Assembly (NCBI GenBank): GCA_040954595.2
Contig: CM082587.2
Coordinates: 5,394,001-5,458,000, forward strand
Length of the DNA stretch: 64,000 nt
Direction: 5' to 3'
Source: Balanoglossus misakiensis
Lineage: Eukaryota; Hemichordata
In this document: positions 40,028 to 50,499 of the stretch, piece after piece
Layout: every line of letters starts with the position of its first letter
Numbering within the stretch: position 1 is the first letter of the stretch
Notes under the pieces: model-generated
Told to the model about the DNA's origin: nothing
Seen by the model: the letters and a program-made list of their open reading frames with translations, nothing else
Databases searched by the model: none
Position numbers and translations under genes: made by a program

Positions 40028-42347
40028 TCAATGTTCCAAAATGTCAGTTAAGAAAGCGTTCAACACGTACTGGTAGAAAGCGCGATCAATTTGATACAAA
40101 TCAGACTCGGCACTTGTTTTCTCGACATCTTCGTCGAAAAGTGACAGTAGCAAGCTGACGTCAAGATCATCTGAATCGTCGGAGTCTGTTGACTGTCCGT
40201 CATCGGCGGTACTTTCTGCTCTGTTAGCGAGAAACCTTGCGACAAGTTCATCGCCATGGAGGTCAGACGATGTACTTTGACGGCTGCCATCTTCATCGTG
40301 TGTCTTGGCAGATGCGGAAGCTGAATCGGTGTCTCCTGGTGGCATTTGGTGCACGTCGGCATGGTGACCATGGGGAGGATCAGAATTCAGGTCGAGTTTA
40401 CCGCCACGCTGGGCGTTTTCCCGTTCTCGTTCCAACTCCATTGCCCTGAGATCATTGAACACGTCAAACGCCAAGTTCAGCGACCGATTTGCCGCCACAA
40501 CCGCCGAGAGAAAACTCACGGTATCCTTTTCAATGGCTTCGGGATGTTCTCGTAGGGGTAAACGTTGCAGTAGGAAATCGCGATAATTCTCAAAATCCAC
40601 CAGAAAAACATTGTTGAGAATGCCTTTCTTCACTGGAACAAAATAAAAGTTAATCATATATTAAACTGTGTGGGCAGATCGATGGATGGAAATAATTAAA
40701 TTTCCTAAGAGTGATCAACAAGAAACAAAATCAACAATTAAAAGAAACGACAATACTTTCAATTTTGACGAACGTACATCCTTAAAAAAAGAAATCGATC
40801 AAATCAAAATAATGTAGATACTCACCCAAACCAAATGCATGTTTTCTAAAATCTGACGCGCCATGTCCTAGGTTTTCCTTGATGAAGTCAGACATAATCC
40901 TTCTAAATTTACTCAGTACAACTGCGGGTGTGTACAGGACCTTTCCATCACGGTCACTGGTGAAGGAAGCCTCACAGACCCTCCACCGTGCCTTCCAGGA
41001 ACTAACGCGTAGCTGATTGGTAGTACGCAGGCGTGAACTCCAAGGATCCAGACGACCTATAGCAGGATTTCCATACCACAGCGTCGGTTTCAGTATCACT
41101 TGCAGTAACTGGTCTTGGGTGGAAATAATTTCTTCATCACTGAGGCCTTCGAAGAGATTATTTTCCGGGATGAAATAATGAGGACAGTATTTCTCACTCA
41201 GGCACCGATTCAGTCTCTGCAGGATGTCAACCACCCGGTAGGGAACAGTTACACTGGTCCATTGATTTCGAGGAATCTCTTCCAGCATCCAGAGGAAAAT
41301 GTTCTTCAGGTGGTACGACTGAACCCCCTTCTGAGAAGTGTGCTTCAGGTACTTTCTGTAGACGAGTTTGGCAAACACGTAGGTATCTTTCTGTATCAGC
41401 GTGATGTCTTTCGCCAGGGCCCGTTCCGCCATGCTGAACGACAGTCGCCACTCGAGAGCAGTTGCACTGTCTTCGGGGGGTTTAGGAACGACGGCGCAGC
41501 CTACTTTGAGTACTTCCCTCACAAGACTACTCGACGGCCACCCGCTGTTGCGACGCCGCGACAACCAGCCAGCGGCCTTGGGTGGCCACTCCTGACAGGG
41601 TAGCGCAATAGCCATATCGAATATGAAATGGTGGCCATTATCTGCGAGAGCTGTCAGGTGCACGGCAGGGCCTTCAGAGCCAACCTGGAAGAGATAATCG
41701 CCTTCCGGGTCGTTTCCGTACATCTGTGGACCAGCGGACAGAATCCAATTCTGGAGTGTGGTTATGTACTCAATCATGGTGTACAGCTCCTTCACCACGT
41801 GCTTAGGACTAAGATAAGTGGCTGTCTCGTCCGGAGACGTGCCCATCATGATGATGCACGCACTTAACAATCTATCGATGCAGGTCTTGCCGGTTACTTT
41901 CAATAACACGTACCCAGGATGCTCCATGCTATAACTCATGTGTATGGCACCTGTAGGACCAACATTATCGCCTGACACGTTAGCTGCAAAGGGATAGTCA
42001 CATCCCTCCTGCACTGGCAGATCGTCGCAGATTAAGTTGATGTCATATTCTTCCCCTATTGAGCTGCCAGTGGTTTCTACGAATGAAAATCCTTCACTGT
42101 TGCTCCCGACTGGTTCAACTCTCATCTGGTCAAGTTCGAACATAAACTCCATGTTCGGAAGCATGTCGGTGTAGGCCCATGGATCTTGAATCAGAAAGTT
42201 GTGAAAGTTTTGGCGAATATCGTCAATTTCCTCGTCAAAGCCATCGTCTGGGACTTCATAGTGCGTCTCGCGTTCCTCTTCCTTGAATCCCAAGAAGGAG
42301 TTGTACCATCTGGGTAATTCACCGTGACAGTGCATGTTGTAATCCAT
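40028..42347 (-). CDS. cGAS-like receptor (Mab-21 nucleotidyltransferase) with acidic C-terminal extension
   Basis: Two coding exons, 42347-40826 and 40632-40028, give 708 residues. The core is a Mab-21/cGAS nucleotidyltransferase. The activation-loop signature GSNSEG (81-86) is followed by E100-Y-D102 and a third acidic residue D244 in FDMAIALP. These match the metal-binding triad of human cGAS (EFD and VDITLAL). The helical lobe shows WRLSFSMAE (300-308, nearly identical to cGAS), SYHLKNIFLW and HYFIPENNLF. No Cys/His zinc thumb is seen where cGAS has one. Residues 1-75 are acidic with no known domain. After the core comes about 200 residues ending in a Ser/Asp/Glu-rich stretch; no domain is recognised there. 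Likely role: sensing a nucleic acid or other ligand and making a cyclic or linear nucleotide messenger for STING. The start follows an acceptor-like site, so a non-coding exon lies upstream. Confidence 0.9.
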
Positions 42348-43015
42348 ATTTTGGACTACCAGGAAGAGAAAGGAAGGAGGGAATATTAAGTAGAGATGGT
42401 ATAGTGAGGAGATATATACCTGGTTCACACAGGGAAATATTTGATACACTATTTGCCTATGGTAAACACAGAGCGTGTTTTGCGTTTGAATTTATAAAGT
42501 GTGTCCCAAATGACAATGGCAATGCAACGAGAATTGGCGTTGGACAATGTATGTATCCCACATAAGAGCTGGGGTCTCATGGGTTATGTACAGGTAGCAT
42601 AACGTTGGCTCTTATTAATTGTCACATGGGTTTGGGAATCAGCATATACCTTTCTTGGCAACGAAATTATCAACATGTGTGATACATGGAAGACATGTAT
42701 CCTCCTTCTTAGTCGAATTAAAGGGTTTATTTTGATCAGTTGATTTACCCCTACTCCAACATTTCAAAACGCATGGTAAACTCTTATCGGCTGTGGAATC
42801 GTTTGATGTTCAAAATGTCTAGCAAACTACGACAAAAATGTAATCCGAAATATCAACAGTTTTGTAACTGTGTCAGCACTTTTGATGCGGGTCACGTGAC
42901 GTGACTTGAGACGCGTCAGAGCGAAGTTTTCGCTGCTGATTGGTTGGAGCCACCTGGACCACCTCCACTTGGAAATTTCCGTCTAGCCTTCCGTGCATTT
43001 TCAAAAGTGTCGGCC
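42348..43015. promoter_or_regulatory. Divergent interval between the cGAS-like gene and a plus-strand transcript
   Basis: Contains the upstream region of the cGAS-like gene and, from about 42890, CpG-bearing sequence (tgacgtgac, acgcg) leading into a plus-strand segment with a strong donor at 43103. A shared or back-to-back promoter is inferred only from the layout. Confidence 0.4.
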
Positions 43016-43890
43016 ATGCTGCTGGACGTATCCTGCGAAGATGCGGAAAACTCTGCCCCCAAAACAGAGTTTCTCCGCTGGATAGTTTTCATGACAACAG
43101 TGGTAAGTAAAGTAACAGAAGTATAGTCACAGTTACTCAATTTTTGACCAGAAACATGGGTTATTTTGTGGCGAGTTACGAGCAACTAAAAGCCAGACGT
43201 TTACACCACAGAATTGAAAAATTGGATGCGTCACAGTCAGACCGCACGAGTCAACGCTTCCCTGCGTTTTAATTCACAAATTCCACCATTTCGCGTTACT
43301 CAACTTGAGATGTACGGTTTATCAAATTAAGACAAGTCGGTGTTACAGCTCTACTGGTGGGCGGCAGTTTTTTTTTACATAAAACAAGGTAGTTTTTCGG
43401 GAAAGGGGAAGGGGCTACGATGAATTGGTAGCGGGTTCGATGAATTGACAGCGGGTTCACGTGTAGTCGGCGTGTTTTCGAGTGTGAGCAAATTTTGTAT
43501 GATACTACCAGACAATGGCAAATATAAGCTTCCGAAACGCTTCGTTGGGAACATTTATTTTTGTGTGTCCATGCAGTCTTTGCCAAAAATATTTTTTTTT
43601 CAGTTTAAAATGTTTCGCGTGGATATAAGCTTAATGAAAATATGTAAATGTGCGTAGTACCATGCTGGGGTTTCGGCTACTTGTCTGTCAGCGAAGCCCT
43701 GAAACATGTATTGTCGTCGTGTAAGATGTACAATACTGTGAATGGACAACAGTTTAGCGTGCACGGTTGATATTTGGTTTCGTGTTCATGGATAAGGCAT
43801 TCAATTTGTTTCCTTATTTTGCAGATGGAAGGCTCAGATGAACTGATACTGTACGTTCCACGCGGATGCTATGATGTTGTACAAGCATGA
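43016..43890 (+). CDS. Hypothetical 50-residue spliced microprotein
   Basis: Not recognised. Plus-strand sequence 43016-43102 ends at a consensus donor (gtaagtaa), and 43825-43890 begins after a strong acceptor (ccttattttgcag). Joining them keeps the frame and yields 50 residues, with FLRWIVFMTTV before the junction and ELILYVPRGCYDVVQA after it. A further donor follows the stop codon at 43903. The frame is open upstream of 43016 but without another ATG. The antisense strand also has a 58-residue frame here. The splice signals suggest a real transcript; coding status is doubtful, and it may be a long non-coding RNA. Confidence 0.3.
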
Positions 43891-44329
43891 TGTCAGAGTA
43901 AGCGGTATTAGCCAAATTTTGGGCAATTTTTAAGATTTTTCAACGATTCTGACTGGTGCCGGTAGCCAGTTCAGCAAACCGATTTTGCACAAATCTGAAG
44001 AATGCAACAATACGGATGCCATATGTGGATGTCATTACAGTTTTGAAACCAACATGACTACATGCTCGGTGCATGGGTCATTTTTGTTACGGCACCAACA
44101 AGTTCATCGGCTTTGAATGCTTCGAAAGGTGCTCGTTGTTGTAAGTGTGTGTGTGCATGCATGTGTGTGTCACGGTAAGTTGTACGGTATATTTGGGCCA
44201 TGCAACTAGCCTACAATGAGGTGAGCGTTTGTATGTTCCATGGCTGAATGAAGACCAGTGGATGGTATGAAGTTTCATAACAAGTAAGTTATATAGACAT
44301 AAATAAAATCCCCGGTGCGGGTGGGTCCC

Positions 44330-45065
44330 ATCCCTCAGACAGTCGGTTAATACTTAATACAATTTTTTTGAGATATGTAATCTTTAGTCATTATTCAATA
44401 AAAAAACACATTAAAAACATGCATGCACTGATTAAACTTGGAGTGGTTTATTTCCGTACCGATCATCTTAGGGCGTGCGTATATAGTTAATATGATTTTT
44501 TTGAGATTTGTTATCTTTCGTCATTATTCAATAAAAATATTAAAAACATGCACGCACTCATAATACTTGGAGTGGTTTATTTCCGTACCGATCATCTTCC
44601 CCTAGCGTATATAGTTAATACAGGTTTTTTAGATATGTTATCTTTCGTCATTATTCAATAAAAAAAATATTAAAACCGTACACGCACTCGTAATACTGGT
44701 AGTGGTTTATTTCCGTACCGATCATCTTCCCCTAGCGTATATAGTTAATACAGGTTTTTTAGATATGTTATCTTTCGTCATTATTCAATAAAAAAAATAT
44801 TAAAACCGTACACGCACTCGTAATACTGGTAGTGGTTTATTTCCGTACCGATCATCTTCCCCTAGCGTATATAGTTAATACAGGTTTTTTAGATATGTTA
44901 TCTTTCGTCATTATTCAATAAAAAAAATATTAAAACCGTACACGCACTCGTAATACTGGTAGTGGTTTATTTCCGTACCGATCATCTTAGGGCGTGCGTA
45001 TATAGTTAATATAAGTTTTTTTTAGATTTGTAATCTTTCGTCATTTTCAATAAAAAAAAACTATT
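44330..45065. repeat. 130-bp tandem satellite containing AATAAA
   Basis: The phrase agtggtttatttccgtacc recurs at 44442, 44571, 44701, 44831 and 44961, spacing 129-130 bases. The three central units are almost identical; the outer ones are diverged. Every unit carries attcaataaa, so the array holds five or more poly(A)-signal hexamers on the plus strand. Confidence 0.93.
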
Positions 45066-45339
45066 AACAACATACACTGTTAGTCTGTTTTGTGGTGAAA
45101 TATATTTTTTTGAGAATTGTAATCTTTACCTATTTACCACTAATCCAATCAATAAAACGTTATCGAAACAAACACTGGTATTAACTGGCATTCGTTTTTT
45201 TTTATTTTCACAGCAAATCACATGTATTCAAATAAGGTAGGCGGATTCACTTCAATATTGGTTCAATCCGCGAATGAACAACAGTTATGGTACGGTGATC
45301 GCGGTAGATGTGTTCTTTCGTGTTTATGAATTTTATAGA

Positions 45340-46015
45340 CACTGACTTCATTTCCTTGACCTTGTTTTGCAGATCCAGTGACGAGATCAACTCATAATGG
45401 TATTCATCAACCAAGCCTGGGCCTAAGTGACTAGCTATTTTCGCCATGCAGCAGTATAGCTGCATGGGTGCGGTAAGGGCAGTATGTTCCATGTACAAAA
45501 GATCATGAATATTAGACATTCACTTCATTTCCTTGTTTTGCAGATCCAGAGACGAGATCAACTCATAATGGTATTCATCAACCAAGCCGGGGTCTAAGTG
45601 ACTAGCTATTTTCGCCATGCAGCAGTATAGCTGGGTGCGGTAAGGGCAGTATGTTCAATGGACAAAATATCATGAATATTAGACATTCACTTCATTTCCT
45701 TGTTTTGCAGATCCAGAGACGAGATCAACTCATAATGGTATTCATCAACCAAGCCTGGGCCTAAGTGACTAGCTATTTTCGCCATGCAGCAGTATAGCTG
45801 GGTGCGGTAAGGGCAGTATGTTCCATGTACAAAAGATCATGAATATTAGACATTCACTTCATTTCCTTGTTTTGCAGATCCAGAGACGAGATCAACTCAT
45901 AATGGTATTCATCAACCAAGCCTGGGCCTAAGTGACTAGTTATTTTCGCCATGCAGCAGTATAGCTGGGTGCGGTAAGGGCAGTATGTTCAATGGCTGAA
46001 CGAAGACCAGGTTTC
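45340..46015 (+). repeat. Tandem array of ~167-bp exon-like units
   Basis: Four units with acceptor AG ends at 45372, 45543, 45710 and 45877 (steps 171, 167, 167). Each unit contains a pyrimidine-rich acceptor, about 95-100 bases of exon-like sequence (atccagagacgagatcaac...), a donor-like ggtaaggg and a short spacer. Diverged relatives occur at 43730-43830 and 46545-46700, and flanking sequence near 43905-44290 resembles 46045-46200, so larger pieces were duplicated too. Confidence 0.9.
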
Positions 46016-46821
46016 AAGCAAGGTTTGACGAGCGATATGGACATCAAAGCCCCTTTTTTCATGGTGGCCATTTTGAAGATTTTTTTTATCGATTCAGACT
46101 GGTGCCTTTTCCCAGTCAAGCGAACTGATTTTGCACAAACCTGTATGTAACAATATGGACCCCGTATAAACGGGGTGGCCATTTTGTTATGGCACAAACA
46201 TGTTCGCCATTTTTGTAGGAGACATTCCATTTACTATTACTTTTTATTTATTCCAGGGATCCCATAGATGATGCTAAGATTATTGCCAGCCTGTGTGATT
46301 GATGTTCAGAGATTACTACATGGTTGTGGGAAGGTAAGAATTGTGGAAAAGGAAAGCAATGGCGGAGACAATACATGGTAGGGGGTGTGGATGGGAGGGG
46401 GGGTGTTCACTATGTCCAGGAGTTGTCGGTTTAACTAAGTACAATTATAAGCTTGTATGGCAGATCTCTATCGTTGTTGCAGTATAATTTAATCAAGTTG
46501 CCAAATAGAGTGAACTTCCAGGCAGCCATACAGATTTGCATGATGTACCATCTGCGAATGAACAACATTTGGCGTACAGTGGTGATCACGCTTTGTTTCA
46601 TGTGTACATGGATATTATAGACATTCATTTCTACATTGCTTGTTTTGCAGATGCAAAGACCAGGTGGGGTATCCGGCAACCAAGCTTAGGACGAAGTGTC
46701 CATTTTCCGCGATGCAGCTGTAACTGTTACTGGCAGTCTTCAGTGACCACCTAACATCCAATGACAATAGTATATTTCCATTGATGTTTACCGAGCTGAT
46801 GCAATTCTTGGAAATTTTGGC

Positions 46822-47036
46822 ATGATTGTGTAAATTACAACTCTGGTTTCAAAACTTTGAAATTAAACTTTTCAATGAACTAGATTAAAAATGAAATGCT
46901 TGAGTCTGTGTCATTTTATTACCCCAACATGATTGTGTAAATTACAACTCTGGTTTCAAAACTTTGAAATATAAACGTTTCAATGAACTAGATTAAAAAT
47001 GAAATGCTTGAGTCTGTGTCATTTAATTACCCCAAC
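46822..47036. repeat. Tandem duplication, ~107 bp x 2
   Basis: Two adjacent copies beginning catgattgtgtaaattac and ending attaccccaa, nearly identical. No function seen. Confidence 0.9.
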
Positions 47037-47250
47037 TTGAACATTGCCTTGACGTTGAGATAACTGAAATGGGTAAACTCAGATTAAAAAAGCTCAAAAT
47101 GCGACAGGTAATGTTTTATTCGTGTGTCTTGTGATTGACAACTTTTGACGTATTTCGCATACCAGAGTTCGAAGTTTTCGAATCGCTGATGCATGGGTTG
47201 GGGTAGCGCAGCCAGCGGTGGGATTGGGGCAGGGAACCAGACTAGGGTTG

Positions 47251-47417
47251 GGGTGGGTGACAACTTGACCTATCGTGTTACATGACAAAGACAATATAAC
47301 ACGACACAATAGACTGATAGGCTGATAGTCTATGGGTGGGTGACAACTTGACCTATCGTGTTACATGACAAAGACAATATAACACAACACAATAGACTGA
47401 TAGGCTGATAGTCTATG
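47251..47417. repeat. Tandem duplication, ~83 bp x 2
   Basis: Two adjacent copies beginning gggtgggtgacaacttgacc and ending gctgatagtctatg, differing by about one base; very recent. No function seen. Confidence 0.9.
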
Positions 47418-47419
47418 GA

Positions 47420-48114
47420 TAGAAACGTGATTTGCATTCTTTTTCAAATCTGATTTAATCCCAAGTTTCAAGATCCTGAATACCCTCACTTTCAGATCAC
47501 CCGCTACCGGACAATTTATTTCAATATAAAGGTTAAAGGCAGCTATGATTATTCCCATACCTATATAACCTTTGTATGATAGTTATAATGGACGCATTAC
47601 TCACCTCGCCAGCGTACATCCGTGAAACCAGCGACGAAAAACTCTATCACACTCTATCTTCCGAACATAGGGTTCCTATTTGCCTTTTGAACTATGATCT
47701 GTTCTGTGTGGTGTCGTGACAGCGCTGCGCTTATCATTCAAATGCGTATAGTCCAGGTACAAGTAGTTGTGCAACACGATTTTGGCCAAAAAAATAATAT
47801 GTGCTGTTCCAAGGACTCGCAAGCTGGCTTTATGATAAGCTTGGCTGATCACGTGTTAAATGAGGTCAGTCAGGACAAGGTCCTAAAGGGAAACGACATT
47901 TCACATCAACACGGGGTCTCTTGCGAGGGGACAGTCTCTGGCTAAAAACATCGGATACAGTTTAAATTTCCATTGAGGATAGTAAACATGGAAAACGAAA
48001 AAATTCCCTAAAAGCATAAAATCTGGAGCTCTCGTGGGGCGACGGTTAATATTGAAGTTCTAAAATATAGCCAACGTATTTAAGTCTAAAAAAGTTTCAT
48101 CTTAAAATTATCAT
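47420..48114. other. Intergenic; left edge of the Rieske/thioesterase duplication
   Basis: From about 47811 (ggactcgcaagctggcttta) the sequence repeats the Rieske 3' flank at 50188-50499 almost exactly, so 47811 is the left limit of one duplicated unit. To its left, nothing recognisable. Confidence 0.7.
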
Positions 48115-48418
48115 TTAAACGCTTTCAAAATAGCGGCGCATTTCTTTTGCCAAACGCTGGTGAAATGCGTTGAGACATTTCAACGCTTGGGACATATCGC
48201 CCTGTGTCGCAAGCAGACGACATTAAGCCCAAATGAACGCCTTCGCACACATCATCGTCCTCTTCCTGAATTTTGTCCGCCAAACCTACGCTACTCTGGA
48301 TGAAAGCGTCCACTTCGTCCTTCAATCTGGCGTCCATGTATGACTTGTCCAGGAAGAAATCAAAGACGAAGTCGGTTCGATCATAATCGCGCGGGTATAA
48401 AGTGATTGCTTCAAGCAT
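48115..48418 (-). pseudogene. Broken Rieske oxygenase copy (C-terminal remnant)
   Basis: Matches the last ~100 codons of the intact Rieske gene at 50500-51756 with high identity over about 300 bases (TDFVFDFFLDKSYMDAR, DVCEGVHLGLMSSA). It lacks the Rieske cluster and the iron site: sequence matching about 50803 of the intact gene is followed within about 20 bases by sequence matching 52172, an internal deletion of roughly 1.37 kb. A 2-base deletion near 48168 shifts the frame 17 codons before the ancestral stop. It is the partner of thioesterase A in the duplicated unit and cannot make a functional oxygenase. Confidence 0.92.
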
Positions 48419-48504
48419 GGACGTAAATGATCATAGTAAAGTTAAAATGAACGTTGTATTACATTAAATGTTCAAAGGCTAGTTATGAAGTACTTGCTTT
48501 CATT

Positions 48505-50106
48505 TCACAACATTGACTGTATGCCTTTACGAGGGTAAAATTCAAGGCTACAGTGGCAAAGTTCACGGTTGTCTTTGCTTATAACAAAATTCAACTTCTC
48601 CGGATTTTTCTTCTCTTCCCAGGTTTCGACGGTCAGTGTATCACCAGGCACGGTTTCATCGAAATACAAGGCTTGTATTGCCTTAATCTTGTACTGTGAC
48701 ATGTCATCAGCATACAAAGAGTATACGTCATTCTTTATTGCAGCGTTGGCACACTCTTGCGCGTATCTTATGTAAGCTGAGAAGTTGGTGTGTTGATTAT
48801 GGTCGACATCATGGTACGGTACGATGACTTTCTCCTGAAAGGTTTTCAAGGGCTTGTCTTTTAGTCGTTCCATAACCACTGGCCTCTGACCTTTCAGCTG
48901 TGAGCCGTACATATCACGAAACCAGTCGGGTATCCTCTCTGGTCGTCTCGTAGAGTTATTGGCCCTCACCATCTGTTGACAACAGGATACCAGCGGCTTG
49001 CGGCCACCATCACGGTCATCGGGACTTCTGATCGTGGACTCGAGCGCATATGACGTGTTACCAATACTAGCCAATTCGTGACGAACGTTCAAGTTGCTTG
49101 AGGATTGCACTTTCACGTGGAAATCTCTGGAAATGTGCAAAACCTGTGAGCGCATGAATATAGGCAGGAGGCCTCGAAGTTGTAAATAGTCGACCTCTTC
49201 TGTGTGTGCCGCGGACCCTAAAAAATTATACAATTCCACGATGTCCTCGGGGCCCATGCTGTCTGCAATAAAATAGATTTCAAAGATTAATACTTTGTTG
49301 TTCTGTCACATAAATGATGCAAACAGACAATTATGTTGAGCTTACTCATAATACACTCTTATAAGTTTAGCGCCCTCATGCAGCCATCATCTCAAATCGA
49401 GGCCAATTGAGAAATCCCCTTGATGCTAGCGAGGGTATTTGGCTGCGGATATTAGACCTCTCAAGTAAAAGTTGGCATATTAGGCGGGAAAATAATCACC
49501 GAGCGAAGCAATCTTAGGTTTGTTTAAAATTGAAGCAATTGCCATATAATTAGCCTAAAACACTAGCTTCAAAGTAACGTTTGAAAATAAAAACTAACAT
49601 CATGTTAGTCGATAAAGGCTGCTGTATCAAGCATTTTCTCAGACTTCCCGAAATCACATGTTTCACCCAGTATGGACTTGTGTCTGGGCAGCTCTACCAT
49701 ACTGACAAATTATTAATTAGCTGACTTCAATACACTTCAGTCTGATCGCATAACCTTAAAGCGTCAGCGACATCTGACCAGGCCGAAGGCCAAATCGACC
49801 AACACGGGGCCAAACATTCAAAACAAACCCATAGAACTACGAAACAGAGCATAAACCTATCTTATTATATTTAACTGAAACAATTCCAAAATACATATAG
49901 GCCCGTTTGGGGTTAATATATTGCAGGGTCCATTAGGCCCTTTTACCACAGGTTGGCGCAGTTATACACCATCCACCGTTGAAGTTGGTGGGAAAAATGA
50001 TATTGCAGAGTGGTATCCTACCTTCTCTGACAAATCTCTCATAATCACGCCTTTCCAATAAAGCACAGAAGCTAGAACTGTTAGGATGGTACTCTACCAC
50101 TTTCAT
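48505..50106 (-). CDS. Double-hotdog acyl-CoA thioesterase-like protein, copy A
   Basis: Two exons, 50106-50022 and 49262-48505, give 280 residues. Two hotdog-type halves can be traced. The first (about residues 25-150) contains LPIFMRSQVLHISRDFHVKVQSS and a long helix region. The second has the 4HBT-like catalytic segment VPYHDVDHNQHTNFSAYIRY (about residues 175-195) with Asp followed by His/Asn, then DETVPGDTLTVETW and the last strand LCHCSLEFYPRKG. The family hydrolyses acyl-CoA (or acyl-ACP in plants) thioesters; the acyl group here is unknown. It is the paralogue of the gene at 52247 with the same exon phase. Its start codon is only about 80 bases from the duplication joint at 50188, so its promoter may be truncated. 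Confidence 0.85.
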
Positions 50107-50499
50107 TGTCTCTGAAGGGGGTGACAAGTCGGCGTATACCACACACACACACAGCCACATACATGAAGGAAAGGGTTCCATCCACGGAAGGACTCGCAAG
50201 CTGGCTTTACTTTATGATAAGCTTGGCTGGTCACGTGTTAAATGAGGTCAGCCAGGACAAGGTCCTAAGGGAAACGACATTTCACATCAACACGGGGTCT
50301 CTTGCGAGGGGACAGTCTCTGGCTAAAAACATCGGATACAGTTTAAATTTCCATTTAGGATAATAAACATGGAAAACGAAAAATTCCTTAAAAGCATAAA
50401 GTCTGGAGCTGAGCTCTCGCGGGGCGACGATTAATATTGAAGTTCTAAAATATAGTCAACGTATTTAAATCTAAAAAAGTGTCATCTTAAAATTATCAT
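50107..50499. other. Duplication joint and Rieske 3' flank
   Basis: About 80 bases of thioesterase A upstream sequence, with a short CA run, join at about 50188 to the 3' flank of the Rieske gene. The same flank recurs at 47811-48114. Confidence 0.75.

Larger units (their letters stand above)
43730..46740 (+). ncRNA. Repeat-built spliced transcript region (putative lncRNA)
   Basis: A series of plus-strand acceptor sites of one family (consensus cttgttttgcag) ends at 43824, 45372, 45543, 45710, 45877 and 46650. Donor-like ggtaaggg sites follow about 95-100 bases after several of them, and another exon-like segment lies at 46257-46333 (acceptor ttccag, donor gtaag). No conserved reading frame runs through these segments. 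The pattern fits a non-coding transcript starting near 42.9 kb, but transcription is inferred only. Confidence 0.35.

Noticed and set aside
41115-41603. 162-residue plus-strand open frame
   Set aside because: Antisense shadow of the conserved cGAS-like exon on the minus strand.
44330-45065. Regular array resembling a CRISPR
   Set aside because: Units are 130 bp and repeat throughout with no unique spacers; animal DNA; an ordinary satellite.
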